Positions 37,182-45,638 of a stretch of 64,000 bases of DNA are shown here, one piece after another (within the stretch, counting starts at the first letter, position 1; every line of letters begins with the position of its first letter). The notes below the pieces were generated by a model, which searched no databases, was not told the origin of the DNA, and was given only the letters and a program-made list of their open reading frames with translations. A program made the translations under genes and the position numbers. Origin of the DNA: Bacteroidota bacterium (GTDB lineage Bacteria > Bacteroidota > Bacteroidia > Chitinophagales > BACL12); contig JADJJZ010000006.1 in the NCBI GenBank assembly GCA_016706255.1, positions 930,001-994,000 on the forward strand. Direction: 5' to 3'.

Positions 37182-37264
37182 AAATAATACAAGTGTCAAT
37201 GGCCATTTTCTTTCATATTTAGTTAATATTTACTTTTCCGTATAAGCAGTAAATTTACTTGCTA

Positions 37265-37861
37265 ATGGTACATGATAAAACTTATAAAGATATTCCAACA
37301 TTTTACGCAAAATCACAGGCAGCATGGCGAAAATGGCTTGAAAAAAATCATTTGAAAGAAAAGGCCGTCTGGCTGATTATCTATAAAAAGGCTGCGGAAG
37401 TGCCATCCGTAAATTATGCTGAAGCAGTGGATGAGGCACTATGTTTTGGGTGGATCGACAGTAAAGCAAATACCAAGGATGAATTAAGTTATTACCAATA
37501 TTTTGCGAAGCGCAATCCGAAAAGTAAATGGAGTAAAGTCAACAAAGAAAAAGTAGCGCAATTTATTAAGGAAGGAAAAATGGCTCCTGAAGGTTTAGCC
37601 ATGATCGAATTAGCAAAAAAAACCGGAACCTGGGATGCATTAAATGCAGTTGATGAATTAATTGTTCCCGACGATATGCTTAAGTTGTTTAAGAAAAATA
37701 AAACGGCATTTGCAAATTGGAACAGCTTCTCTCGTTCTGTACAACGCGGTATTCTGGAATGGATTTCAAATGCAAAAAGGGTTGAAACTCGACAAAAAAG
37801 AATAGATGAAACAATTACCTTAGCTGCAAAAAATATCAAGGCTAATCAATACAGGCAATAA
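37265..37861 (+). CDS. YdeI/OmpD-associated family protein
   Basis: 198 residues from ATG (a TTG two codons earlier is possible). The N-terminal YdeI pattern AWRKWLEKNH ... KAVWLIIYKK and the motif VDEALCFGWIDSKAN are diagnostic. Family members are small cytoplasmic proteins linked to polymyxin or bacteriocin resistance in enterics, but the molecular activity is unknown. The C-terminal half is basic and helical. Confidence 0.88.
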   Translation: MVHDKTYKDIPTFYAKSQAAWRKWLEKNHLKEKAVWLIIYKKAAEVPSVNYAEAVDEALCFGWIDSKANTKDELSYYQYFAKRNPKSKWSKVNKEKVAQFIKEGKMAPEGLAMIELAKKTGTWDALNAVDELIVPDDMLKLFKKNKTAFANWNSFSRSVQRGILEWISNAKRVETRQKRIDETITLAAKNIKANQYRQ

Positions 37862-37918
37862 AGTGTGACTTAAAAACCGAATTGTGTAATTGGCTATTCA
37901 AAAATTAAAATTAAAATT

Positions 37919-38368
37919 ATGGAAAAATATATCGTAAACACAATAACAATAAATGCGCCGGTTGAAGATGTGTGGGATGCACTTGTGAATCCTGAAAAAA
38001 CAAAAGTATACATGTTTGGTTGTGAAACTGTTTCCGACTGGGCAGAAGGAAGTGCATTGTTATGGCGTGGGAATTATGAAGGCAAGGAAATGATATTCGT
38101 AAAAGGGCATATTATTAAAATTGAATCGCCTTATTTATTAACCTATTCTGTGTTTGATCCATTTTCAACCATGGAAGATATTCCGCAAAATTATTTGCAT
38201 GTAACCTATAAACTTTCTGCCAATAACGGAACCACTTTACTCACCGTTACACAAGGTGATTACACAACAGTTGCCGAAGGTGAACGTCGTTACAACGAAG
38301 CATTCAATAATGGCGAAGGATGGAATCCGATTTTAGTAGCAATTAAAAACCTGGTTGAAGGTAAATAG
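37919..38368 (+). CDS. SRPBCC (AHSA1-like) protein
   Basis: 149 residues, cytoplasmic. AHSA1/START-like pattern: an opening strand INAPVEDVWDALVNPEKTK, then SWAEGSALLWRG-like and LLTYSVFDPF segments, then a C-terminal helix GWNPILVAIKNLVEG. Members bind hydrophobic ligands or act as co-chaperones; ligand unknown. Follows the YdeI gene by 57 bases, possibly together with it. Confidence 0.85.
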   Translation: MEKYIVNTITINAPVEDVWDALVNPEKTKVYMFGCETVSDWAEGSALLWRGNYEGKEMIFVKGHIIKIESPYLLTYSVFDPFSTMEDIPQNYLHVTYKLSANNGTTLLTVTQGDYTTVAEGERRYNEAFNNGEGWNPILVAIKNLVEGK

Positions 38369-38562
38369 CGCATTCATTATTAAATGTCAAGTGACTATAA
38401 AATATCTTGAAGTGCTATAAAGTCAGGCGTTCTACTGGTTTATTATTAAGTGTCAAGTTGTTTTTTTGGGGGGCAAGATGTACATGAATTGGTTATTGGT
38501 AATGCATCTTATTTGCAGTACCTGTTTAGTTAAAATGTCCTTTTGTGGAACGTACGAATCGG

Positions 38563-39270
38563 TTACTTAATTTTTGATAAATCATCAGGCGTATCAATTC
38601 CAATTGTATCAATTGTAGTGGGCACAACTTTTATAGTAAACCCATTTTCCAACCACCGCAATTGTTCAAGCGATTCACTTTGTTCTAATGGAGTAGGAGA
38701 GAGTTGTGTGAGCTGATGTAAGATTGCTTCACGATAGGCATATATACCGATGTGTTTATAATAATCCGTTTTTATATTTCTTGGAAAAGGAATACCACTT
38801 CGTGAAAAATATAATGCTTTATGATGCGTTGAAAATACTACTTTAACGACATTAGGATTTTCAATTTCTTCCGGCTGTTCAATTTTTTTTACCAGTGTAG
38901 CAATTTCAGTTGAGTGGTCGTTAAATGCAGTAAGCAATAACATTAATTGCTCCGGCTGAATAAATGGTTCATCTCCCTGAATATTTACAATAACATCCGG
39001 TTGTTCGGCAATATTGCGACAAACTTCGCCAATGCGATCAGTGCCTGAAACATGTAAGGGCGAGGTCATCATAACATCTCCACCAAACGACCGTACATGA
39101 TTGTAAATACGTTCGTCATCGGTAGCAACAATTACCGTATTAAAAGCAGTTACCTTTTTTGCCTGCACATAAACACGTTGTATCATCGACATGCCATCAA
39201 TATCAACCAGTGGTTTTCCGGGAAATCGTGTTGAGGCAAAACGCGCAGGAATAACAGCTAAAATATTCAT
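38563..39270 (-). CDS. kdsB: 3-deoxy-manno-octulosonate cytidylyltransferase
   Basis: Activates KDO as CMP-KDO for lipopolysaccharide inner core. 235 residues, full length. N-terminal nucleotide motif VIPARFASTRFPGKPL, then SGTDRIGEV and VNIQGDEPF, all KdsB-specific. It is 16 bases downstream of the NfeD-type gene on the same strand, probably one transcript. Confidence 0.96.
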   Translation of the reverse strand: MNILAVIPARFASTRFPGKPLVDIDGMSMIQRVYVQAKKVTAFNTVIVATDDERIYNHVRSFGGDVMMTSPLHVSGTDRIGEVCRNIAEQPDVIVNIQGDEPFIQPEQLMLLLTAFNDHSTEIATLVKKIEQPEEIENPNVVKVVFSTHHKALYFSRSGIPFPRNIKTDYYKHIGIYAYREAILHQLTQLSPTPLEQSESLEQLRWLENGFTIKVVPTTIDTIGIDTPDDLSKIK

Positions 39271-39286
39271 CGGGCAAAAATAAATA

Positions 39287-40660
39287 TTATTTTAATCTTA
39301 CAATTAAATAAGCATTCATTACCTGCACCACAATAATTTCCTGACCTTTTAAAATATAATCACCTTCGCTTTGTCCGTCGTACCATTCGTCGTCAATTTT
39401 TATTTTACCGGATGGTCGTAAATCGCTCATGGCCACACCAACTTTACCAATCATGGTTGCAGGTTGCTGAAATAAAGCGGAATTATATCCATCGCTATGA
39501 TTTTCTGCGGTTTGTAACGATATTTTTTTGAATAAAGCTGAATTTGCAAACTGCCCGAAAAAGGCAAACATGACACCCAGCGAAATTACAAATGCGCTCA
39601 ATACCACTAAAATACTTTCCGTAATAGTGCCATCACCACTCATTTCAAAATTAAATCCAACATTTTTTATCATACTTAAAACGAGTCCCGAAAAAATTAG
39701 AATTATCCCGGACACACCTGTGACTCCGAATCCGGGGACGACAAAGATTTCGAGGGCAATTAATATTAATCCGATTACAAATAATAAAATTTCCCAGTTT
39801 GCAGCTAAACCTTCCACATATAAAGGCGCGAAATATAATAACGCAGCAATTATGGCGATTACCAGCGCGAAACCAATTCCTGGAGTTTGTAATTCAAAAT
39901 ATATTCCAAGAAAAATAAATGTGATACATAATCCTCGTAATATGGGATTTAACAAAAATGCCATCACCTTGTCCATACCCGACATTTTATATTCAGTGAT
40001 AGTAGCGGGTTGAATTTGTGCTTTCATTAGTACATCCTCCACACTATTTACCTCTCCTTCACAATAACCATTTTTAATTGCCTCGCTGGTAGTAAATGTT
40101 AAAATTTTTCCGCTGTCAATTACACCCGGAACCGCACCACCGCCCTGCACCATCGCTTCAGCAATTTCAGGGTCGCGACCATTGGCTTCGGCAGTAGAAC
40201 GCATAATTCCGCGCATATAAGCCTGATATTTTTCATTCACCACATTTCCTTCCTGGTCTACCACGCTGGCGGCACCAATTTTAGCAAACGGTGACATATA
40301 TATGGAATCGCAACTCAGGGCAATCAAAGCGCCTGCACTAGCCGCATTATTGGTAACGTAACACAATACCGGAATTTTACAGCGCAACAATTTCACATGA
40401 ATGGTATCTCCGGCATCCAGCAGTCCGCCATAGCTGTCGAGGCTCATTACTATGTAATCTGCCCGCATGGCAACCGCCTCTTCCAGCGCCCTGTCTACAA
40501 TACGCACCGATGAAGGCCCGATATCTTCGTGTAATTCGAAGTAATAAACCTTGTTGGAAGGGGTTTTATCCACAGTTGGCGGGGTTTGGCCCTGTGTGCA
40601 TAGTAGTACACTAACGAGTACAATGGTGAATAAAATCAATCTGGATAAGCCTCTGCGCAT
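39287..40660 (-). CDS. NfeD-family membrane-bound serine protease
   Basis: 457 residues. A signal/anchor segment (about 8-24), then a ClpP-like serine protease domain with the nucleophile serine in NNAASAGALIALSCDSIYM, then about five hydrophobic helices (about 235-375) and a C-terminal soluble OB-fold NfeD domain (GKVGVAMSDLRPSGKIKID). Long NfeD proteases cleave membrane stomatin-type proteins and shape membrane stress responses. No stomatin gene is adjacent. Confidence 0.9.
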   Translation of the reverse strand: MRRGLSRLILFTIVLVSVLLCTQGQTPPTVDKTPSNKVYYFELHEDIGPSSVRIVDRALEEAVAMRADYIVMSLDSYGGLLDAGDTIHVKLLRCKIPVLCYVTNNAASAGALIALSCDSIYMSPFAKIGAASVVDQEGNVVNEKYQAYMRGIMRSTAEANGRDPEIAEAMVQGGGAVPGVIDSGKILTFTTSEAIKNGYCEGEVNSVEDVLMKAQIQPATITEYKMSGMDKVMAFLLNPILRGLCITFIFLGIYFELQTPGIGFALVIAIIAALLYFAPLYVEGLAANWEILLFVIGLILIALEIFVVPGFGVTGVSGIILIFSGLVLSMIKNVGFNFEMSGDGTITESILVVLSAFVISLGVMFAFFGQFANSALFKKISLQTAENHSDGYNSALFQQPATMIGKVGVAMSDLRPSGKIKIDDEWYDGQSEGDYILKGQEIIVVQVMNAYLIVRLK

Positions 40661-40672
40661 GATTTACCGATT

Positions 40673-40680
40673 TACTTTTG
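40673..40680 (+). promoter_or_regulatory. Bacteroidota -7 promoter element (TACTTTTG)
   Basis: TACTTTTG fits TAnnTTTG and faces the LysM gene, about 80 bases before its chosen ATG. No good -33 partner. Confidence 0.4.
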
Positions 40681-40759
40681 CATGTGAATAATCTGTTAAT
40701 AAACAATAGCTCCACAAAAATACGCGTTAATTATGGAAGCACTTTTACAAGATAAAAAT

Positions 40760-41647
40760 ATGAAGAGAATTTGTGTATTAATACTCGTGCTGCTTTGGGC
40801 ATGGAGTGTTGTGGGAAACAACCAGGTTCCGGGCGATTCGCTTGGGGTTAAGGTGATGGATGGCAAAACGCTGGTAGTATATAAAATGGGTGCCGGTGAA
40901 ACAGCTTATGCGGTGAGCAGAAAGTATGGTATCAGCTTTAAAGATTTAGCTGCAGCGAATGCGGGTGTGGATATGGGCGCATTAAAAGTGGGTCAGGAAA
41001 TTTTGGTTCCGGTAAATAATGGGGTAGTTCCAACAACATCAACAGCAAAAGCAGAACCCAAAACAGAGCCTGCTCCAAAAGTAACAGCAGAAAAAGAAAA
41101 TCCGAAACCAACTACTTCCAACGAAAAAATTGTCGCCGTTCCGGTAACAGAAAAAAAGGAAGAGATAAAAAAAGAAATGGAAGGCACCTCAGCGCAACCG
41201 GATAAATCGGCACCTGCTGTAAGTCAGACAACCAATTCGGAGAGTGTTTTATCCACTACCGATTTAAATAAAGAAACATCGACACCGGCAACCGATAAAT
41301 CAAAATCATTTGCGCAATTATATGCCGAATATATGTCGGAGGATATGATTGCAGCATCCGAAAAAGGTGTTGCAACATGGATTGAAAATAATGGAATTGA
41401 AGCGGGTGGTGACAGATTTTACGTTTTACATAATTCTGCTCCGGTAGGATCAATCGTAAAAATCCGCAACCTGATGAATAACAGAATAATTTATGCGAAG
41501 GTAATTGGCAGTTTAAGTGAAAGTGAAGTGCAAGAAAAAGTACTCGTAAAACTCAGCGCCGGCGCAGCAGAAAGATTAAATGTATTAGACAACCGTTTTG
41601 TTGTTGAAATAACCTACTACCTGCCCGATGATCAGGCAATGAAATAA
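40760..41647 (+). CDS. LysM domain protein with C-terminal RlpA-like domain
   Basis: 295 residues from ATG 40760, which gives a clean signal peptide (MKRICVLILVLLWAWSVVG); the ATG at 40733 would add nine polar residues before it. After the signal comes a LysM module (ETAYAVSRKYGISFKDLAAAN ... LKVGQEILVP), a long Lys/Glu/Pro/Thr linker, and a C-terminal double-psi beta-barrel-like domain (VGSIVKIRNLMNNRIIYAKVIG). It probably binds peptidoglycan in the periplasm. Confidence 0.85.
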   Translation: MKRICVLILVLLWAWSVVGNNQVPGDSLGVKVMDGKTLVVYKMGAGETAYAVSRKYGISFKDLAAANAGVDMGALKVGQEILVPVNNGVVPTTSTAKAEPKTEPAPKVTAEKENPKPTTSNEKIVAVPVTEKKEEIKKEMEGTSAQPDKSAPAVSQTTNSESVLSTTDLNKETSTPATDKSKSFAQLYAEYMSEDMIAASEKGVATWIENNGIEAGGDRFYVLHNSAPVGSIVKIRNLMNNRIIYAKVIGSLSESEVQEKVLVKLSAGAAERLNVLDNRFVVEITYYLPDDQAMK

Positions 41648-41670
41648 TTCGTTCGTTAATAAGTGTGATA

Positions 41671-41700
41671 AGCGGCAAGGCGTGTCTTGCCGCTTTTTTT
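41671..41700 (+). terminator. Intrinsic terminator after the LysM gene
   Basis: Stem AGCGGCAAG (41671-41679) with CTTGCCGCT (41686-41694) followed by T7; a canonical rho-independent terminator. Confidence 0.93.
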
Positions 41701-41708
41701 ATTTTACC

Positions 41709-43002
41709 CCTGCCTAAGGCGGCAGGTAAACCTAAAGGGGTATTAAAAAAAACCATGAATTAACATGCCGACATTTTGTTACACCTTTAGGTGTAACATG
41801 TGAATTCTCTAAATTAATATCGTAATATAGGTCTACGATAATTTACTCTAGAATCTCCTACTAACTCGCATCCATACCCCTTTAGGGGTACCATATTTTT
41901 AACCACGCACCCTCACAAAATTCGGTGAACCCCTTTAGGGGTTCCATAATGACGATATGCATAATAAATCGATGCATTAACCTACGGCAGACGTAAAAAA
42001 AATGTATGAATCACCAATAAAAAATATGTTACCCCTAAAGGGGTAATAAAAAAATTAACGCACCAATATTCTAAAAATATGTAACCCCTAAAGGGGTATT
42101 TATAAATTCTATAAATTAATCATGCGTAAGCCAGGTTAATCACAAATTAATCAAAAATATTCTATTAGCTCATAATCATACCCCTTTAGGGGTACCATAT
42201 TTTTAACCACGCACCCTCACAAAATTCGGTGAACCCCTTTAGGGGTTCCATAATGACGATATGTACAATTAAATGATGCATTAACCTAACGTAGACGTAA
42301 AAAAAATGTATGAATCACCAATAAAAAATATGTTACCCCTAAAGGGGTAATAAAAAAATTAACGCACCAATATTCTAAAAATATGTAACCCCTAAAGGGG
42401 TAATTATATATTCTATAAATTAATCATGCGTAAGCCAGATTAATCATAAATTAATCAAAAATATTCTAGTAACTCATAACCATACCCCTTTAGGGGTTCC
42501 ATATTTTTAACTAAGCACCCCCACAAAATCCGGTGAACCCCTTTAGGGGTTCCATAATGACGATATGTACAATTAAACGATGAATTAGTCTATGGTAGAC
42601 GTAAAAAAATGTATAAATCACCAAAAAATATTTACCCCTAAAGGGGTAATAAAAAAATAAACGTATCACATTCTAAAATATGTAACCCCAAAGGGGTAAT
42701 TATATATTCTATAAATTAATCATGCGTAAGCCAGATTAATCATAAATTAATCAAAATATCCTAGTAACTAATAACCTTACCCCTTTAGGGGTTCCATATT
42801 TTTAACTAAGTACCCCCACAAAATCCGGTGAACCCCTTTAGGGGTTCCATAATGACGATATGTACAATTAAACGATGAATTAATCTATGGTAGCCGTAAA
42901 AAAAATGTATAAATCACCAATAAAAAATATGTTACCCCTAAAGGGGTAATAAAAAAATAAACGTATCATCATTCTAAAAATATGTAACCCCTAAAGGGGT
43001 AA
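41709..43002 (+). repeat. REP-like palindrome array in four ~300-bp tandem units
   Basis: Four direct repeat units start at 41875, 42179, 42483 and 42778 (periods 304, 304, 295). Each unit holds four palindromes: two CCCCTTTAGGGG (F) followed by two CCCCTAAAGGGG (R, its reverse complement). F copies: 41875, 41927, 42179, 42231, 42483, 42535, 42778, 42830. R copies: 42029, 42083, 42333, 42387, 42632, 42683 (one base lost), 42932, 42986. The GGGGT side of F is followed by nnCATAT; R copies are the same element inverted. Preceded by a degenerate copy at 41730 and a variant TTACACCTTTAGGTGTAA at 41779-41796. A different GC-rich palindrome (41709-41726) opens the region. No reading frame is present. 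Confidence 0.93.
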
Positions 43003-43016
43003 GGGGCAGACCTACA

Positions 43017-43048
43017 TGATAAAAAAAATAAAAATATTTTTTTTATCA
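43017..43048 (+). repeat. Perfect 14-bp inverted repeat, candidate left end of the IS
   Basis: TGATAAAAAAAATA (43017-43030), AAAA loop, TATTTTTTTTATCA (43035-43048). It lies 15 bases after the palindrome array and about 175 bases before the transposase, where the left-end hairpin of an IS200-type element would be. Could also act as a bidirectional terminator. Confidence 0.6.
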
Positions 43049-43223
43049 CCCATCCGAGTATTACGCGCTTAGTATTTTTGATATCAAACATATACCCGCG
43101 TTTAACACATTTTGGAGGATTTTTGATAAAATAATTTGCAAAAAAAATTGCAATAATTATTAACTATCACAAATCTAAATTTATACATTTGCCATTATTT
43201 AGTTTACCCCTTAAAATTATTTT

Positions 43224-43700
43224 ATGCCGAATACCTATGGCGATATTTATGTGCAGGTGGTGTTTGCGGTTAAATACCGACGAAAATTAATTGACAAATC
43301 CTGGAAAGATGAATTAAATAAATACATTACCGGAATAATTAACCGAAAAGGTGTAAAGCCACTGATTGTAAATGCTGCGGAAGATCATATCCACATATTT
43401 TTTGCCATGAAATCGCATGTTGTGGTTGCTGATTTGGTGCGGGATGTAAAACGTAGTTCAACGAATTTTATTAATGACAAAAAGTTTTTGGATTGCAAGT
43501 TTGAATGGCAAAGTGGTTACGGATTTTTTTCGTATTCAAAAAAACATGTTAGCAGAGTTTATGACTATATCTTAAATCAGGAAGCACATCATCAACAACA
43601 TTCTTTTGAGGAGGAATATGTTGAATTAATGAAAACTAATGAGGTGGAATTCGAAGAACAATTTTTATTTGACTCCGATGAAAATAAAGGTGCTGGTTAA
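43224..43700 (+). CDS. IS200/IS605-type HUH transposase (TnpA / Y1 family)
   Basis: 158 residues. Y1 transposase: the HUH motif is HIH (residues 55-57 in EDHIHIF) and the nucleophile is probably Tyr115 in YDYILNQ, with the glutamine of YxxxQ four residues on. Such enzymes cut and join single-stranded DNA at hairpin ends. No TnpB partner is present. It sits beside the array of REP-like palindromes, which resembles the pairing of RAYT enzymes with REP sequences, but IS200 of Bacteroidota looks similar and single-copy status cannot be judged from one window. The last 35 residues are acidic. Confidence 0.93.
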   Translation: MPNTYGDIYVQVVFAVKYRRKLIDKSWKDELNKYITGIINRKGVKPLIVNAAEDHIHIFFAMKSHVVVADLVRDVKRSSTNFINDKKFLDCKFEWQSGYGFFSYSKKHVSRVYDYILNQEAHHQQHSFEEEYVELMKTNEVEFEEQFLFDSDENKGAG

Positions 43701-43743
43701 TTATAATACGCAGCTTGTAGTCGCAATTCAAGTAATTTGCAAC
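43224..43743 (+). mobile_element. IS200-type element (transposase plus flanking hairpins)
   Basis: Transposase gene with a perfect hairpin upstream (43017-43048) and an imperfect one downstream (GTCGCAA 43720-43726 with TTGCAAC 43737-43743, one C-A mismatch). The exact ends are not certain; coordinates here cover the gene to the right hairpin. Confidence 0.6.
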
Positions 43744-43750
43744 CACCCCT

Positions 43751-44641
43751 TTATTCGCCAAAGTGCTTCCAGGCGGCATATGCCACTGAGGCGATTATTT
43801 TTTCGTTGGTTTCAAATAATTCTCGGGAATTGCGGACGAACACGCAGATAATCATGTGATTTCCATTCGGGAGTGTAATTATACCGATGTCGTTTACTGC
43901 GGCTGTTACGCCGTTATTGTTTTCACCGGAGGTGCCGGTTTTGTGTGCTACTATTGTGGTGTCGGGCAACATGCCTTTTAATCGTTGCGGACCTGTGGTG
44001 GTGTTGGTTAGTGTTTGCAGGAGGAATTTATTTGTTGAATCTTTTAATATTGTTCCTGCATAAACCATTTGTAAAATCGTGCCTGCTGCTTCAAGTTTTG
44101 TCCAGTTGGCATATAATGTGTCGGGATGTACATGCATGTCGTTTTCGTTTACTTTTATTTGCACATCTGAAATTCCGATGGCATGCATGTAATTATTTAC
44201 CACTTCGGTGCCACCAATTAATTTTAATAATATATCACATCCATTATTATCGCTTTCGGAAATGGTATATTGTAATAATTCGGCAATGGTTAATTTAATG
44301 TTGCCTTCGGGATATTTAACTCTGATTGGGCTCCAGGTGTTTTCCAAAAGGTCTGATTTATTAATATAAATTTCCTGATTTAATTGTAGTTCGCCTTTAT
44401 CAATTAAATGTAAAACCGTCAGCCCCAAATGTAATTTAAACACGCTCATGAGCGGATACTTATATTCCGGATTGAGCGTAATTGTTTCTCCCGTTTCAAT
44501 AACTTTTATATAAACTCCAACAACTGCATTTTTATCAGCAATCAATTGTTTTAAATCCTTTTGAAGCGAATCGGTTTGTGCGTTAAGGTTAATTTGAAAT
44601 AGCATCAAAAACGGTAAAACAAAAAGTAGTCTGAACATCAT
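43751..44641 (-). CDS. Class A beta-lactamase (subclass A2-like)
   Basis: Serine beta-lactamase, exported to the periplasm. 296 residues with signal peptide (MMFRLLFVLPFLMLFQINLNA). All active-site motifs are present and fall close to standard class A numbering: SVFK (S66-K69), SDN (130-132), E166 in NENDMH, and KTG (234-236) in VAHKTGTSG. Features such as His at 170 (in E-x-x-M-H) and the CfxA/PER/CepA-like omega loop point to subclass A2, which is found mostly in Bacteroidota. The gene converges with the transposase 50 bases away; whether the IS moves it is not shown. Spectrum cannot be told from sequence. Confidence 0.93.
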   Translation of the reverse strand: MMFRLLFVLPFLMLFQINLNAQTDSLQKDLKQLIADKNAVVGVYIKVIETGETITLNPEYKYPLMSVFKLHLGLTVLHLIDKGELQLNQEIYINKSDLLENTWSPIRVKYPEGNIKLTIAELLQYTISESDNNGCDILLKLIGGTEVVNNYMHAIGISDVQIKVNENDMHVHPDTLYANWTKLEAAGTILQMVYAGTILKDSTNKFLLQTLTNTTTGPQRLKGMLPDTTIVAHKTGTSGENNNGVTAAVNDIGIITLPNGNHMIICVFVRNSRELFETNEKIIASVAYAAWKHFGE

Positions 44642-44716
44642 TTATAAATTTTACAGGTTCAATCAAAGATATGTTTTTTAAAACAATTCAAATTATAGCC
44701 GCGCATTTTCCATTCG

Positions 44717-45297
44717 TCATCTTTCACCACAAAGGCTCGAAGGCCACAAAGTAGCGCTAAGGTTAATGTATTAAACCTTTGTGTTTCTTCGCGGCCTTTG
44801 TTTCTTCGTGGTTTCGGCTGTTTAAAAAAGTGCAGTTAATAAAAAATGAAAAATAAATAATCCTAATTCCATCTAAAGCTCTAAACCACTCATCCCTTAT
44901 TACTCATTACTCATCTTTCACCACAAAGTCTCGAAGGCCACAAAGTAGCGCTAAGGTTAATGTATTAAACCTTTGTGTTTCTTCGCGGCCTTTGTTTCTT
45001 CGTGGTTTCGGCTGTTTAAAAAAGTGCAGTTAATAAAAAATGAAGAATAAATAATCCAAATTCCATCTAAAGCTCTAAACCACTCATCCCTTATTACTCA
45101 TTACTCATCTTTCACCACAAAGTCTCGAAGGCCACAAAGTAGCGCTAAGGTTAATGTATTAAACCTTTGTGTTTCTTCGCGGCCTTTGTTTCTTCGTGGT
45201 TTCGGCTGTTTAAAAATGTGCAGTTAAAAAAAATGAAAAATAAATAATCCTAATTCCATCATTAACACCAATCCACTCATCCCTCATTACTCATTTC
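44717..45297 (+). repeat. Three tandem 194-bp repeats
   Basis: Copies begin at 44717, 44911 and 45105 (period 194) with few differences. Each has the block CACCACAAAG ... CGAAGGCC followed by its imperfect inverse GGCCTTTGTTTCTTCGTGGT, giving a large stem-loop with GC-rich arms, then a TTTCGGCTGTTTAAAA tail and an AT-rich spacer. A degenerate fourth copy follows. These are non-coding; the block resembles dispersed intergenic repeats of Bacteroidota, as far as I recall. Confidence 0.85.
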
Positions 45298-45317
45298 TCA
45301 TTTCAAATCACCAATAA

Positions 45318-45498
45318 AACAGCCGAAACCACAAAGGGCACAAAGAGGCAGCCCACAGAGAAAACACAGAGAGAATATTCGAATAAAATTAAATTTTTAT
45401 GTAATGGAAATACTATTACGATTAATTCGAATAAACAAACAATTTCTCCGTGCACTCCGTGTGTATTTCCTCTGTGTTGCTCCGTGGTTTCGGCTGTT
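45318..45498 (+). repeat. 181-bp inverted repeat with 15-bp perfect ends
   Basis: AACAGCCGAAACCAC (45318-45332) and its exact complement GTGGTTTCGGCTGTT (45484-45498). Arms are GC-rich with further partial complementarity (CACAGAG blocks) and ATTCGAAT at 45377-45384 and 45425-45432. It is related to the 194-bp units through the CGGCTGTT end. No coding capacity that I believe. Confidence 0.85.
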
Positions 45499-45638
45499 AA
45501 AAAATGTTCATTTAATAAAAAATGAAAAATAAATAATCCTAATTCCATCTAATGCACCAAACCACTCATCCCTCATTACTCATCCCTCATCCCCATACTA
45601 AACCCCTGAACTTTTTCGTTAAAGCCGAAACACAAGCT

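Noticed and set aside
38377..38458. Imperfect direct repeat TTATTAAATGTCAAGT / TTATTAAGTGTCAAGT, 66 bases apart
   Set aside because: Too short to support an insertion-sequence remnant; no gene or inverted end accompanies it.
41709..43002. Palindromic repeats as a CRISPR array
   Set aside because: Repeats are in both orientations, the intervening sequences are themselves repeated from unit to unit, spacing is irregular, and no cas gene is nearby.
44717..45297. 194-bp tandem units as a coding or CRISPR feature
   Set aside because: No open frame runs through a unit and the repeat is too long with no unique spacers.
45303..45548. Reading frame inside the 181-bp inverted repeat
   Set aside because: It is built from repeat DNA, has no homologous pattern and would not be expected to be a gene.
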